Shown here piece by piece: positions 1 through 5,615 of a DNA stretch of 5,618 bases (positions are counted from its first letter, which is position 1; the number at the start of each line of letters is the position of its first letter). The stretch lies in the NCBI GenBank assembly GCA_021827225.1, contig JAKAXG010000338.1, positions 1 through 5,618 of the forward strand, given 5' to 3'. Source of the stretch: Actinomycetes bacterium. Lineage in GTDB: Bacteria > Actinomycetota > Acidimicrobiia > Acidimicrobiales > Palsa-688. A program made the position numbers and the translations under genes. Below the pieces are notes generated by a model. That model ran no database searches. It was given only the letters and a program-made list of their open reading frames with translations, and was not told where the DNA came from.

Positions 1-668
1 TGGTCCCAGCCCGGCGCCGCCGCGTCGACGTGGCCTGGGGCATTGCGTTCCTGTGGGGCCTGGTGCTCTACCAGCAGATCAACGCGACCAGCGTCTACGG
101 CACCGTCGACGACTGGCTGAACAGCCACCTCGCCTTCCCCCACTATCCCAACCCGGTCGCCTACATCGGCCTGATCGCGCTGGGTGCCGCTGTGACGGCC
201 GCCATCGCCTGGCTGGTGAGCTCCGGCCTGGGCAAGAGGTCTGCGGATTTCGTGCGCTCCGGGAGCTTCCTGGATCGCCAGTCGCGGTTCCGCAGCTTCT
301 TCATCCCGATGGCCTACGGGCTCATCCCGGTCGTCGGTGCCGACTACTTCGCCCGCCAGCTCCCCAAGTTCTTCCAGTACTCCCCGCGGGTCATCACCTC
401 GGTGCAGCACCTGGCCGGCTTCTCATCCACCCACTCCCCCATCTACCACTTCCACCTGATGACCAACGGCTGGATCGTCTTCACCCAGGTGGCCATCATC
501 GCGGTGGGCACCCTGGCCGCGGCATGGAGCACCTGGAAGATCTCCGGACGTGAGCTGGTCTCCATAAGCCGCTCCGCGATCGGCGTCCGGCTGGCCACCT
601 TGAGCGTGGTCCTGGCGGCGGGTGCCGCCGCATCCCTGCTCTACGTGATCATGCACGCCGCCGACTGA
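1..668 (+). CDS. Multi-pass membrane protein, C-terminal part (5' end outside window); possible polyferredoxin-type electron-transfer protein
   Basis: The reading frame is open from the first full codon at position 3. A GTG at 30 could serve as a start, but no ribosome binding site precedes it and codons continue upstream without a stop, so I treat the gene as truncated at its 5' end. Numbering from that GTG, the 212 residues show about five hydrophobic segments: 2-15, 43-65, 90-108, 148-169 and 187-208. A histidine-rich stretch lies between the third and fourth (H126, H134, H139, H141). The visible part has no cysteine, so any Fe-S clusters would have to be in the missing N-terminus. The segment FFIPMAYGLIPVVGADYF loosely recalls the membrane regions of 4Fe-4S polyferredoxins (NapH/YccM-like). 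With the reductase starting 14 bases downstream, a membrane electron-transfer partner is plausible. The family call is weak; a real integral membrane protein gene is nearly certain. Confidence 0.8.
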   Translation, partial: VPARRRRVDVAWGIAFLWGLVLYQQINATSVYGTVDDWLNSHLAFPHYPNPVAYIGLIALGAAVTAAIAWLVSSGLGKRSADFVRSGSFLDRQSRFRSFFIPMAYGLIPVVGADYFARQLPKFFQYSPRVITSVQHLAGFSSTHSPIYHFHLMTNGWIVFTQVAIIAVGTLAAAWSTWKISGRELVSISRSAIGVRLATLSVVLAAGAAASLLYVIMHAAD

Positions 669-673
669 GAGGA
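667..673 (+). promoter_or_regulatory. Ribosome binding site of the composite oxidoreductase
   Basis: GAGAGGA overlaps the stop codon of the upstream membrane protein gene and ends 9 bases before the ATG at 683. It fixes that ATG as the start and suggests coupled translation within one transcript. Confidence 0.75.
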
Positions 674-682
674 ACAGACACC

Positions 683-2842
683 ATGACTCTCACCGAACCT
701 CCCGCAACCCGCGAACCCGCCTGCAGCATCACCGTCCTCACCGACCGCTGTGCCGGATGCCAGGAATGCGTGATCCGCTGCCCGACCGGCGCCCTCGGCA
801 TCGATCCCGAACGCTGGGTCGTCGACACCGATGACAGCCTGTGCGTCGGTTGCCGCCAGTGCGAGCGCACCTGCCCCTTCTCCGCCATCGACATAAGCGG
901 GCCGGTCATGGCGGCGCCGCGCACCGCTGCACGGAGCCTGCACCCTGCTGACATTGCCGGTGACATCAGCGAGATACGCTCCGGCCTGGCCGGCTGGGAC
1001 GAGGCCCGGGCGGAGGCGGCACGCTGCCTGCGCTGCCCGGACCCGACCTGCGTGCGGGGCTGTCCCGCCCACAACGACATCCCCGGCTTCATCTCCGCCA
1101 TATCCGACGGTGACCTCGGACGGGCGTACGAGATCCTGGGCCGGACCACCACCCTGCCGGACGTGTGTTCCCGGGTGTGCGACCAGGCCACGCAGTGCGA
1201 GGGCTCCTGCAGCTGGTCGCTGGCCGGTGCCACCCCGGTCGCCATCGGGGCCCTGGAGCGGTTCGTCACCGAGTGGGCCCCCGCACCGCCCCTGGAGCGC
1301 AGCTCGTCGGAGGGGGAGGGCCTGTCGGTCGGCATTGTGGGTTCGGGTCCGGCGGGCATCGGCGCCGCCCACGAGCTGCTCGCCGCCGGAGCGGCGGTGA
1401 CCGTCTATGAGGCCGACGACCGCCCCGGGGGCATGCTGAACTGGGGCATACCCGAGTTCACGCTGCCGGGAGCCGTTCGGACGCGGCCCTGGGAGGCCCT
1501 GACAGACGCCGGCGCGGACCTGCGCTGCGGGGTGAAGGTGGGAGCCGGCGACCTGGACGCCCTGCTCCTGGAGCACGATGCCCTCATCCTCGCCCACGGG
1601 GCCGGGATCGCCCTCAGCCTTCCGGTCCCCGGCGCCGACCTGCCCGGCGTGGAGGACGCCACCAGCTTCCTCCACCGGGCCAAGGCGGCGCTCGACTCCG
1701 GCGGGACGCTCCCCGACCTCCAGCCGGGAGGCTCCGGGCCTCGCACGGTGCTGGTCCTCGGGGCGGGCAACACCGCCATGGATGTGGCGCGCAGCGCCGT
1801 CCGCCTCGGGGGCCGGCCCATCTGCATCGACTGGATGGACCGTCGCTACGCCCCGGTCCGGCCGGACGAGCTGGCCGAGGCCGAGGAGGAGGGGGTGGAG
1901 ATCCGCTTCTCCTCGACCCTCGAGGCGCTGGAGCCATCCGACGGGGGAAGGGTCGGTCGGGCGCGCATCGCCAGGACGGTGCAGAAGAGCGCCGGCGAGC
2001 GCCCCGAGGTGGTGGGCGGGAGCACGGCGGTGGAGGCGGTCGACCTGGTGGTGATGGCCATGGGTTACCGGGTCGATCCGGTCCTCGCCGCGCTGCTGCC
2101 CGGCACCCCCATCCGCCGGCAGGCCGAGGGAGTACCCGATCGCGGCTGGCAGGCCAGCGGGATACTCGCGAACCGCGCCCCAGAGTTCGCCCGGCGCAAG
2201 CCCGTGGGCGAGCTGGCTCTCGGCCGGGAGGTGGCGCTGATGGCCTGCGCGCTGCCGTACCGGGAGCGGACCTGGGTGGCGGGCGACGCCCTGGTCGGGC
2301 CGTCGACGGTCGTCGAAGCCATGGCCCAGGGACGGCGGGCCGCCTTTTCCATCCTTGACTCCCGGCCGAGGGGGCCCGCGTCGGGGGCCGGCGCCTCCCT
2401 GCCGCGGGTGCTCGTCGCCTACCAGAGCCGCGGTGGGCGCACCAGGGCCCTGGCCGCCGAGGTTGCCGACCGGCTGGCCGGCTCCTCGCGGTCCGTGCGG
2501 CTGCTCCCGCTCCATCAGGTGGGGAGGACCGAGCTGGCCTCCTGCGATGTCCTGATCGTCGGCACCTGGGTGGAGGGGATGGTCGTCGCCGGTGTGGGGC
2601 CGGCGAAGGCGACCACCCGCTGGCTGGACGCGCTACCGCCCCTGCCGGGCAAGCGTGTCGGGGTGTTCTGCAGCTACGGGGTGGCGCCCAGGAAGACGCT
2701 GGCGATCATGCGTCAGGCGTTCGAACAAAGAGGGGCCGAGGTGGTCGCCGAGGTCGCCATCGGCCGGTCGTCCGCGGGTGGCCCGGCCTCCCTGGCGGCG
2801 GCCGTGGCCTCGACGGACAGGGTATCTTCAGCGATGGGGTAG
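683..2842 (+). CDS. Composite Fe-S/FAD NAD(P)H oxidoreductase (ferredoxin + GltD-like reductase + C-terminal flavodoxin-like domain)
   Basis: A 719-residue predicted cytoplasmic electron-transfer protein. Residues 20-70 hold two [4Fe-4S] ferredoxin motifs (C23/C26/C29/C33 and C54/C57/C60/C64, each CxxCxxCxxxCP). Residues 105-200 are the cysteine-rich N-domain of glutamate synthase small-subunit (GltD)-type reductases, with C115/C118/C123/C127 and C162/C166/C172/C176. The FAD Rossmann motif GSGPAG is at 220-225, followed by the family-typical PGGMLNWGIPE. The NAD(P)H motif GAGNTAMD is at 360-367. The closing FAD motif GDALVGPSTVVEAMAQG starts at 534. Up to here it resembles the NADPH reductase family of GltD, PreT and NfnB. 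Residues 574-715 add a flavodoxin-like domain whose phosphate loop reads SRGGRT (582-587). GltD-like proteins normally stop near 450-500 residues, so the total length reflects fusions at both ends. Electrons probably pass NAD(P)H-FAD-Fe-S-FMN or the reverse; the physiological partner is unknown. The start is set by a good ribosome binding site 9 bases upstream. Confidence 0.95.
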   Translation: MTLTEPPATREPACSITVLTDRCAGCQECVIRCPTGALGIDPERWVVDTDDSLCVGCRQCERTCPFSAIDISGPVMAAPRTAARSLHPADIAGDISEIRSGLAGWDEARAEAARCLRCPDPTCVRGCPAHNDIPGFISAISDGDLGRAYEILGRTTTLPDVCSRVCDQATQCEGSCSWSLAGATPVAIGALERFVTEWAPAPPLERSSSEGEGLSVGIVGSGPAGIGAAHELLAAGAAVTVYEADDRPGGMLNWGIPEFTLPGAVRTRPWEALTDAGADLRCGVKVGAGDLDALLLEHDALILAHGAGIALSLPVPGADLPGVEDATSFLHRAKAALDSGGTLPDLQPGGSGPRTVLVLGAGNTAMDVARSAVRLGGRPICIDWMDRRYAPVRPDELAEAEEEGVEIRFSSTLEALEPSDGGRVGRARIARTVQKSAGERPEVVGGSTAVEAVDLVVMAMGYRVDPVLAALLPGTPIRRQAEGVPDRGWQASGILANRAPEFARRKPVGELALGREVALMACALPYRERTWVAGDALVGPSTVVEAMAQGRRAAFSILDSRPRGPASGAGASLPRVLVAYQSRGGRTRALAAEVADRLAGSSRSVRLLPLHQVGRTELASCDVLIVGTWVEGMVVAGVGPAKATTRWLDALPPLPGKRVGVFCSYGVAPRKTLAIMRQAFEQRGAEVVAEVAIGRSSAGGPASLAAAVASTDRVSSAMG

Positions 2843-2852
2843 ACCTGTAGCC

Positions 2853-3788
2853 GTGGACCTGACTTTGTCCCGACGGGGTGACTACGTGATGCGCTCGGCC
2901 ATGTCGCTGGCCCGAGCGTACGACCAGCCCAAACCGAGGAAGATCCGGGAGGTGGTGGCCGACACCGAGGTGCCCCAGAGCTTCGCCTCCCAGATCCTCG
3001 CCGATTTGGTGCGGGCAGGGCTGGCCACCTCCAGGGCCGGCCGGGACGGCGGTTACCGCCTGGCCCGCCCGCCTGCGCAGATCAGCCTGCTCGAGGTGAT
3101 CGAGGCCAGCGAGGGCCCGCTGCGGGCCAACCGCTGCGCTCTCGGTGAGGGACCGTGCCGGTGGGATGCGGTGTGCCCGCTGCACGAGACCTGGGGCGAG
3201 GCGACCGTCCTGCTGAGGGAACTTCTCGGCCGTACCGACCTGGCCAGCCTCGCCGAGCGCGACCGGGCCATCGAGGAGGGCGTCTATGCGATACCGCCCG
3301 ACTCCCATCGGGCGCACCCCACTTCCGTTTCCGTGGAGGACGCGGTGCAGGTGGAGCTGCCCCTGCCGGCGGTCAAGGCGGTCCTGGCGTCGCCGGGCGA
3401 CCAGCTGAAGAAGGTCGTGAGCGACGCCTCGGGCGCCGGCCTCGCCGGCCGCGGCGCGGCGCAGGTCTCGGTCAGCGAGCTCACCCTCACCCCGGGGGCG
3501 GCCGACCGCCGCCGCAAGGCCGGCTCGCCCTCGACCTACATGCTGGCCTGGCGGGCGACCGGCGGCGGGAGGGAGGGCAGGATCGAAGCGGATCTGGTGG
3601 TCGAAGCGGTCGACCCCGACCGCTGTGAGATCAGGCTGCGAGGAACGTGGTACGAGAACAGGGCGTCCGAGGTGCCGGCCGCCCACCTCGAGGGCCGCAT
3701 CCGGCGGATGCTGCGGCTCTTCCTGCGGGGGCTGGCCCTGATGATCGAACTGGAACCCGCCGACCGGCAGGTCGGGTCCTCCCGCTGA
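2853..3788 (+). CDS. Rrf2-family Fe-S transcriptional regulator with extra C-terminal SRPBCC-like domain
   Basis: A 311-residue DNA-binding protein. The GTG at 2853 was chosen because it gives the family-typical opening (VDLTLSRRGDYVMRSAMSLA); the frame is open further upstream, but that part only overlaps the reductase gene. Residues 1-85 form the Rrf2 winged helix, with the helix-turn-helix near 28-60 and the wing signature GRDGGYRLA at 63-71. C95, C102, C108 and H111 form a CX6CX5CxxH cluster, matching the IscR ligands (CX5CX5CxxH) apart from one extra residue, so binding of a [2Fe-2S] or [4Fe-4S] cluster is likely. Standard Rrf2 proteins end near residue 140-165. Here a linker (about 148-162) leads to a domain at 165-300 with the strand/helix pattern of SRPBCC (START-like) proteins, including ADLVVEAV, the strand RLRGTWYE and a long last helix. 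It starts 10 bases after the reductase stop with only a weak GGGG before it, suggesting co-translation. It probably regulates this operon in response to redox state, NO or cluster supply. Its targets are not shown by the sequence. Confidence 0.9.
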   Translation: MDLTLSRRGDYVMRSAMSLARAYDQPKPRKIREVVADTEVPQSFASQILADLVRAGLATSRAGRDGGYRLARPPAQISLLEVIEASEGPLRANRCALGEGPCRWDAVCPLHETWGEATVLLRELLGRTDLASLAERDRAIEEGVYAIPPDSHRAHPTSVSVEDAVQVELPLPAVKAVLASPGDQLKKVVSDASGAGLAGRGAAQVSVSELTLTPGAADRRRKAGSPSTYMLAWRATGGGREGRIEADLVVEAVDPDRCEIRLRGTWYENRASEVPAAHLEGRIRRMLRLFLRGLALMIELEPADRQVGSSR

Positions 3789-3809
3789 GTCCGGGGCGGA
3801 GAGAAGACA

Positions 3810-3834
3810 CAGCCACAGCGGCTGCCACTTTTAT
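3810..3834 (+). terminator. Weak terminator-like hairpin after the Rrf2 gene
   Basis: CAGCC (3810-3814) and GGCTG (3820-3824) form a perfect 5-base-pair stem with a 5-base loop, followed by CCACTTTTATC. The short stem and broken T run make it a weak intrinsic terminator at best, but it lies 21 bases after the Rrf2 stop, where the operon should end. Confidence 0.3.
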
Positions 3835-3850
3835 CTGCCAACATTTCGTT

Positions 3851-3863
3851 TAGTTCTCAACTA
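3851..3863. promoter_or_regulatory. Perfect 13-base inverted repeat, candidate operator
   Basis: TAGTT-CTC-AACTA is a perfect 5-3-5 inverted repeat in the AT-rich gap before the radical SAM gene. Its centre (3857) is 40 bases before the GTG and 28 bases before the TAGGAT element, so it would sit around the -35 region of a promoter there. It could be a regulator site (the neighbouring Rrf2 protein is the obvious candidate) or a small RNA hairpin. It does not match an Rrf2 operator consensus that I can state with certainty. Confidence 0.35.
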
Positions 3864-3884
3864 GAGGTTTCGCGATGCGAGCCC

Positions 3885-3890
3885 TAGGAT
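3885..3890 (+). promoter_or_regulatory. TAGGAT: candidate -10 element or ribosome binding site of the radical SAM gene
   Basis: TAGGAT fits the actinobacterial -10 pattern TAnnnT and ends 6 bases before the GTG at 3897, the spacing expected of a leaderless transcript. The same bases contain AGGA, 7 bases before the GTG, which would also serve as a Shine-Dalgarno site. No good -35 hexamer is visible 16-18 bases upstream. The TAG is also an in-frame stop, so the coding region cannot begin before 3888. Confidence 0.4.
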
Positions 3891-3896
3891 GCGCCC

Positions 3897-5456
3897 GTGA
3901 CCCTGCGCATCCGATTCGTCGAGCCCCGCCCGGCCGGCCGCAACGTGTATGACCTGACGCTTCTCCCCCGCCTCGGCCTGCCGCTGCTGGCCACGATCCT
4001 GGCCGACGCGGGCCACGACACCCGCGTCTGGTGCGACGTGCTCTCCCCGGTGGACCTCGAAGACTGCATGGGCGCCGACCTGGTGGGCATCTCCACCACG
4101 ACCGCCACCGCCCCGGCCGCCTACGCCCTGGCCGACCTGCTCGAACGGGGCGGCACCCCGGTCGTCCTGGGCGGCCCGCACGTCACCTTCATGGTCGACG
4201 AGGCACTGGGCCACGCCCCCTACGTCGTGCGCGGCGAAGGGCAGGCGACCATCGTCGAGCTGGTGGAGGCCATGGAGGGGCACCGTCACCTCGACGGCAT
4301 CGCTGGGCTGTCGTATCGCGGCGATGACGGTGAGCCCCGGCACAACCCTCAGCGGAGCCGCTGCAGCCAGGAGCAGTTCGAGCAGCTGCCCATACCGGAT
4401 CTCAGCCTCCTCCACGGCCACGAGACCATGGGCGTCAAGCCGATCATGACCCAGTGGGGCTGCCCGTTCGACTGCGAGTTCTGCTCCGTCACCGCCATGT
4501 TCTCGCGGGCGGTGCGCTACCGCCGCCCGGAGCAGGTGATCGAGGAGATGGCCGGTCTCGACGCCGAGCGGCTCTTCTTCTACGACGACAACTTCGTGGT
4601 GAACAAGGCGCGTACGGCGTCGCTGCTCTCGGCCATGATCTCCGAGGGGCTCACCCCCGCCTGGTTCGCTCAGGTCCGCGCCGACGCCGCCCTGCGATCC
4701 AGAGCGCGCCCGGAACTCGACGAGGAGTTCCTCTCGCTCATGAGCAGGGCGGGCTGCCGGATGGTGATGATCGGAATCGAGACGATCACCGACGACGGGC
4801 TGGCAGAGATCGGGAAGCGGTTGGAGGTGTCGACCATCGAGGCGGCGGTGCAGGGGTTCCACCGGCACGGCATAGCCGTGCACGGCATGTTCGTGGCCGG
4901 CCTCGACACCGACACCACGGCCAGCGCCGACGTCACGACGGCATTCGCCCACCGGCTCGGCATCGACACCTTCCAGCTGATGGTGGAAACACCGCTGCCC
5001 GGAACCAAGCTCTGGGACCGGATCTCCCCGGAGGGGCGGCTGCTGACCTCCGACTGGTCGCTCTACGACGGCCACCACGTGGTCATGCGGCCGGCCCAGA
5101 TGACCCCGCTCGAACTGCAGCTGAGCGTGTTCGCGGCGATGAGCCGCTTCTACTCGTGGCCGGCCATCGTCCGCTCCGGTCTGGCCGGCCTGCTCCACCG
5201 TCTACCCGACATCGGGCGACCGGGAGCCCCCAGCTCCGACCGGCTCCTGCCAGCCCTGGCCAGGGCGGCCAAGGCCCACAGCTGGGAGGACATCACTCCC
5301 CTGCTCGGGCTGGCCGTGCCCGAGGCGGCGCGGCGCCACCTGACCCGTTCGTTGTGGATCCCGGCGCTGCGGGTCTATGCCCGCCGGCAGCTGACCGCCT
5401 GGCACGAGCAGGAGCGGTCCCGGGAGCACCTGCGCTTCCTGGCGTCCATCGGCTGA
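3897..5456 (+). CDS. B12-binding-domain radical SAM protein (BchE/HpnP-like group), product unknown
   Basis: A 519-residue predicted cytoplasmic enzyme. Residues 3-125 form a Rossmann-like cobalamin-binding domain, with the landmarks LPRLGLPLLATIL (23-35), LVGISTTTAT (62-71), VVLGGPHVTF (89-98) and YVVRGEGQAT (109-118). The classical cobalamin-ligand motif DxHxxG is absent. Residues 185-395 form the radical SAM core: CPFDCEFC (C189/C193/C196, the CxxxCxxC cluster site), YDDNF at 229-233, MIGIET at 291-296, GMFVAGLDTD at 330-339 and TPLPGT at 365-370. Residues 396-519 are a mostly helical C-terminal domain, with FYSWPAIVRSGLAGLL at 418-433. Family members carry out methylations, cyclisations or other radical chemistry; the substrate here cannot be named. 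GTG 3897 is the first possible start after an in-frame stop at 3885. It is separated from the redox operon by 108 bases and probably has its own promoter. Its cluster needs reduction by a flavodoxin or ferredoxin, which the upstream reductase could supply (inference). Confidence 0.93.
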   Translation: MTLRIRFVEPRPAGRNVYDLTLLPRLGLPLLATILADAGHDTRVWCDVLSPVDLEDCMGADLVGISTTTATAPAAYALADLLERGGTPVVLGGPHVTFMVDEALGHAPYVVRGEGQATIVELVEAMEGHRHLDGIAGLSYRGDDGEPRHNPQRSRCSQEQFEQLPIPDLSLLHGHETMGVKPIMTQWGCPFDCEFCSVTAMFSRAVRYRRPEQVIEEMAGLDAERLFFYDDNFVVNKARTASLLSAMISEGLTPAWFAQVRADAALRSRARPELDEEFLSLMSRAGCRMVMIGIETITDDGLAEIGKRLEVSTIEAAVQGFHRHGIAVHGMFVAGLDTDTTASADVTTAFAHRLGIDTFQLMVETPLPGTKLWDRISPEGRLLTSDWSLYDGHHVVMRPAQMTPLELQLSVFAAMSRFYSWPAIVRSGLAGLLHRLPDIGRPGAPSSDRLLPALARAAKAHSWEDITPLLGLAVPEAARRHLTRSLWIPALRVYARRQLTAWHEQERSREHLRFLASIG

Positions 5457-5471
5457 GGCTTCACGCCGGTC

Positions 5472-5511
5472 GGCCCATGGCGCTCGCCGATTGGGGGCCT
5501 TCTGCTCTGTT
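5472..5511 (+). terminator. Candidate terminator after the radical SAM gene
   Basis: GGCCC (5472-5476) pairs with GGGCC (5495-5499). Inside, GGC (5479-5481) can pair with GCC (5486-5488) around a GCTC loop. The pyrimidine-rich TTCTGCTCTGTT follows at 5500-5511. It starts 15 bases after the stop codon. The tail is not a clean T run, so efficiency is uncertain. Confidence 0.4.
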
Positions 5512-5541
5512 GGGTGGTGCCGTCTCCGACCAGGCTGGGCA

Positions 5542-5577
5542 CATGCCGCTTCGTCCGTCCCGCCGGCATGACCTTTT
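5542..5577 (+). repeat. CATGCCG/CGGCATG inverted repeat followed by TTTT
   Basis: CATGCCG (5542-5548) and CGGCATG (5564-5570) are perfect 7-base arms around a 15-base loop, followed by ACCTTTT. It could be a second, weaker terminator or a protein-binding dyad. No coding region with family or motif support overlaps it. Confidence 0.35.
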
Positions 5578-5592
5578 CCGTGCAGGTCGTTG

Positions 5593-5615
5593 CCGGCCGG
5601 CACCTCGCCGGCCGG
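5593..5615. repeat. Strong GC hairpin at the right edge
   Basis: CCGGCCGGC (5593-5601) and GCCGGCCGG (5607-5615) are perfect 9-base arms around the loop ACCTC. The flanking GTT (5589-5591) and AAC (5616-5618) can extend the stem past a bulged G at 5592. The window ends here, so a following T tract or a converging gene on the other strand cannot be judged. It may be a terminator, possibly bidirectional, or a dispersed GC-rich palindrome. Confidence 0.4.

Noticed and set aside
641..2515. A 624-codon open frame on the minus strand, opposite the reductase gene.
   Set aside because: Its translation is rich in G, P, R, A and H with no recognisable motif, typical of a frame mirrored from a high-GC gene. 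The plus strand there encodes an unmistakable multi-domain reductase.
2592..2852. N-terminal extension of the Rrf2 gene to a GTG or ATG upstream of 2853.
   Set aside because: The extension overlaps the end of the reductase gene, has an arginine- and tryptophan-rich shadow composition, and Rrf2 proteins begin right at the segment coded from 2853.
2842..2861. Direct repeat GACCTG (2842-2847 and 2856-2861) around the Rrf2 start, and a similarly spaced GATGCG pair (3874-3879 and 3888-3893) around the next start.
   Set aside because: Six-base repeats are common by chance in GC-rich DNA, the two pairs differ in sequence, and the first lies largely in coding sequence.
2706..3686. A 326-codon minus-strand frame opposite the Rrf2 gene.
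   Set aside because: No family features; it is a shadow of the strongly supported Rrf2 coding frame.
3861..5198. A 445-codon open frame on the minus strand, opposite the radical SAM gene.
   Set aside because: Low-complexity composition (H, R, G, V, E) without motifs; the plus-strand frame carries a complete radical SAM protein.
5202..5603. Minus-strand frame covering the 3' gap, considered as a converging gene.
   Set aside because: It overlaps the coding end of the radical SAM gene, lacks motifs, and runs through the hairpin-rich non-coding region.
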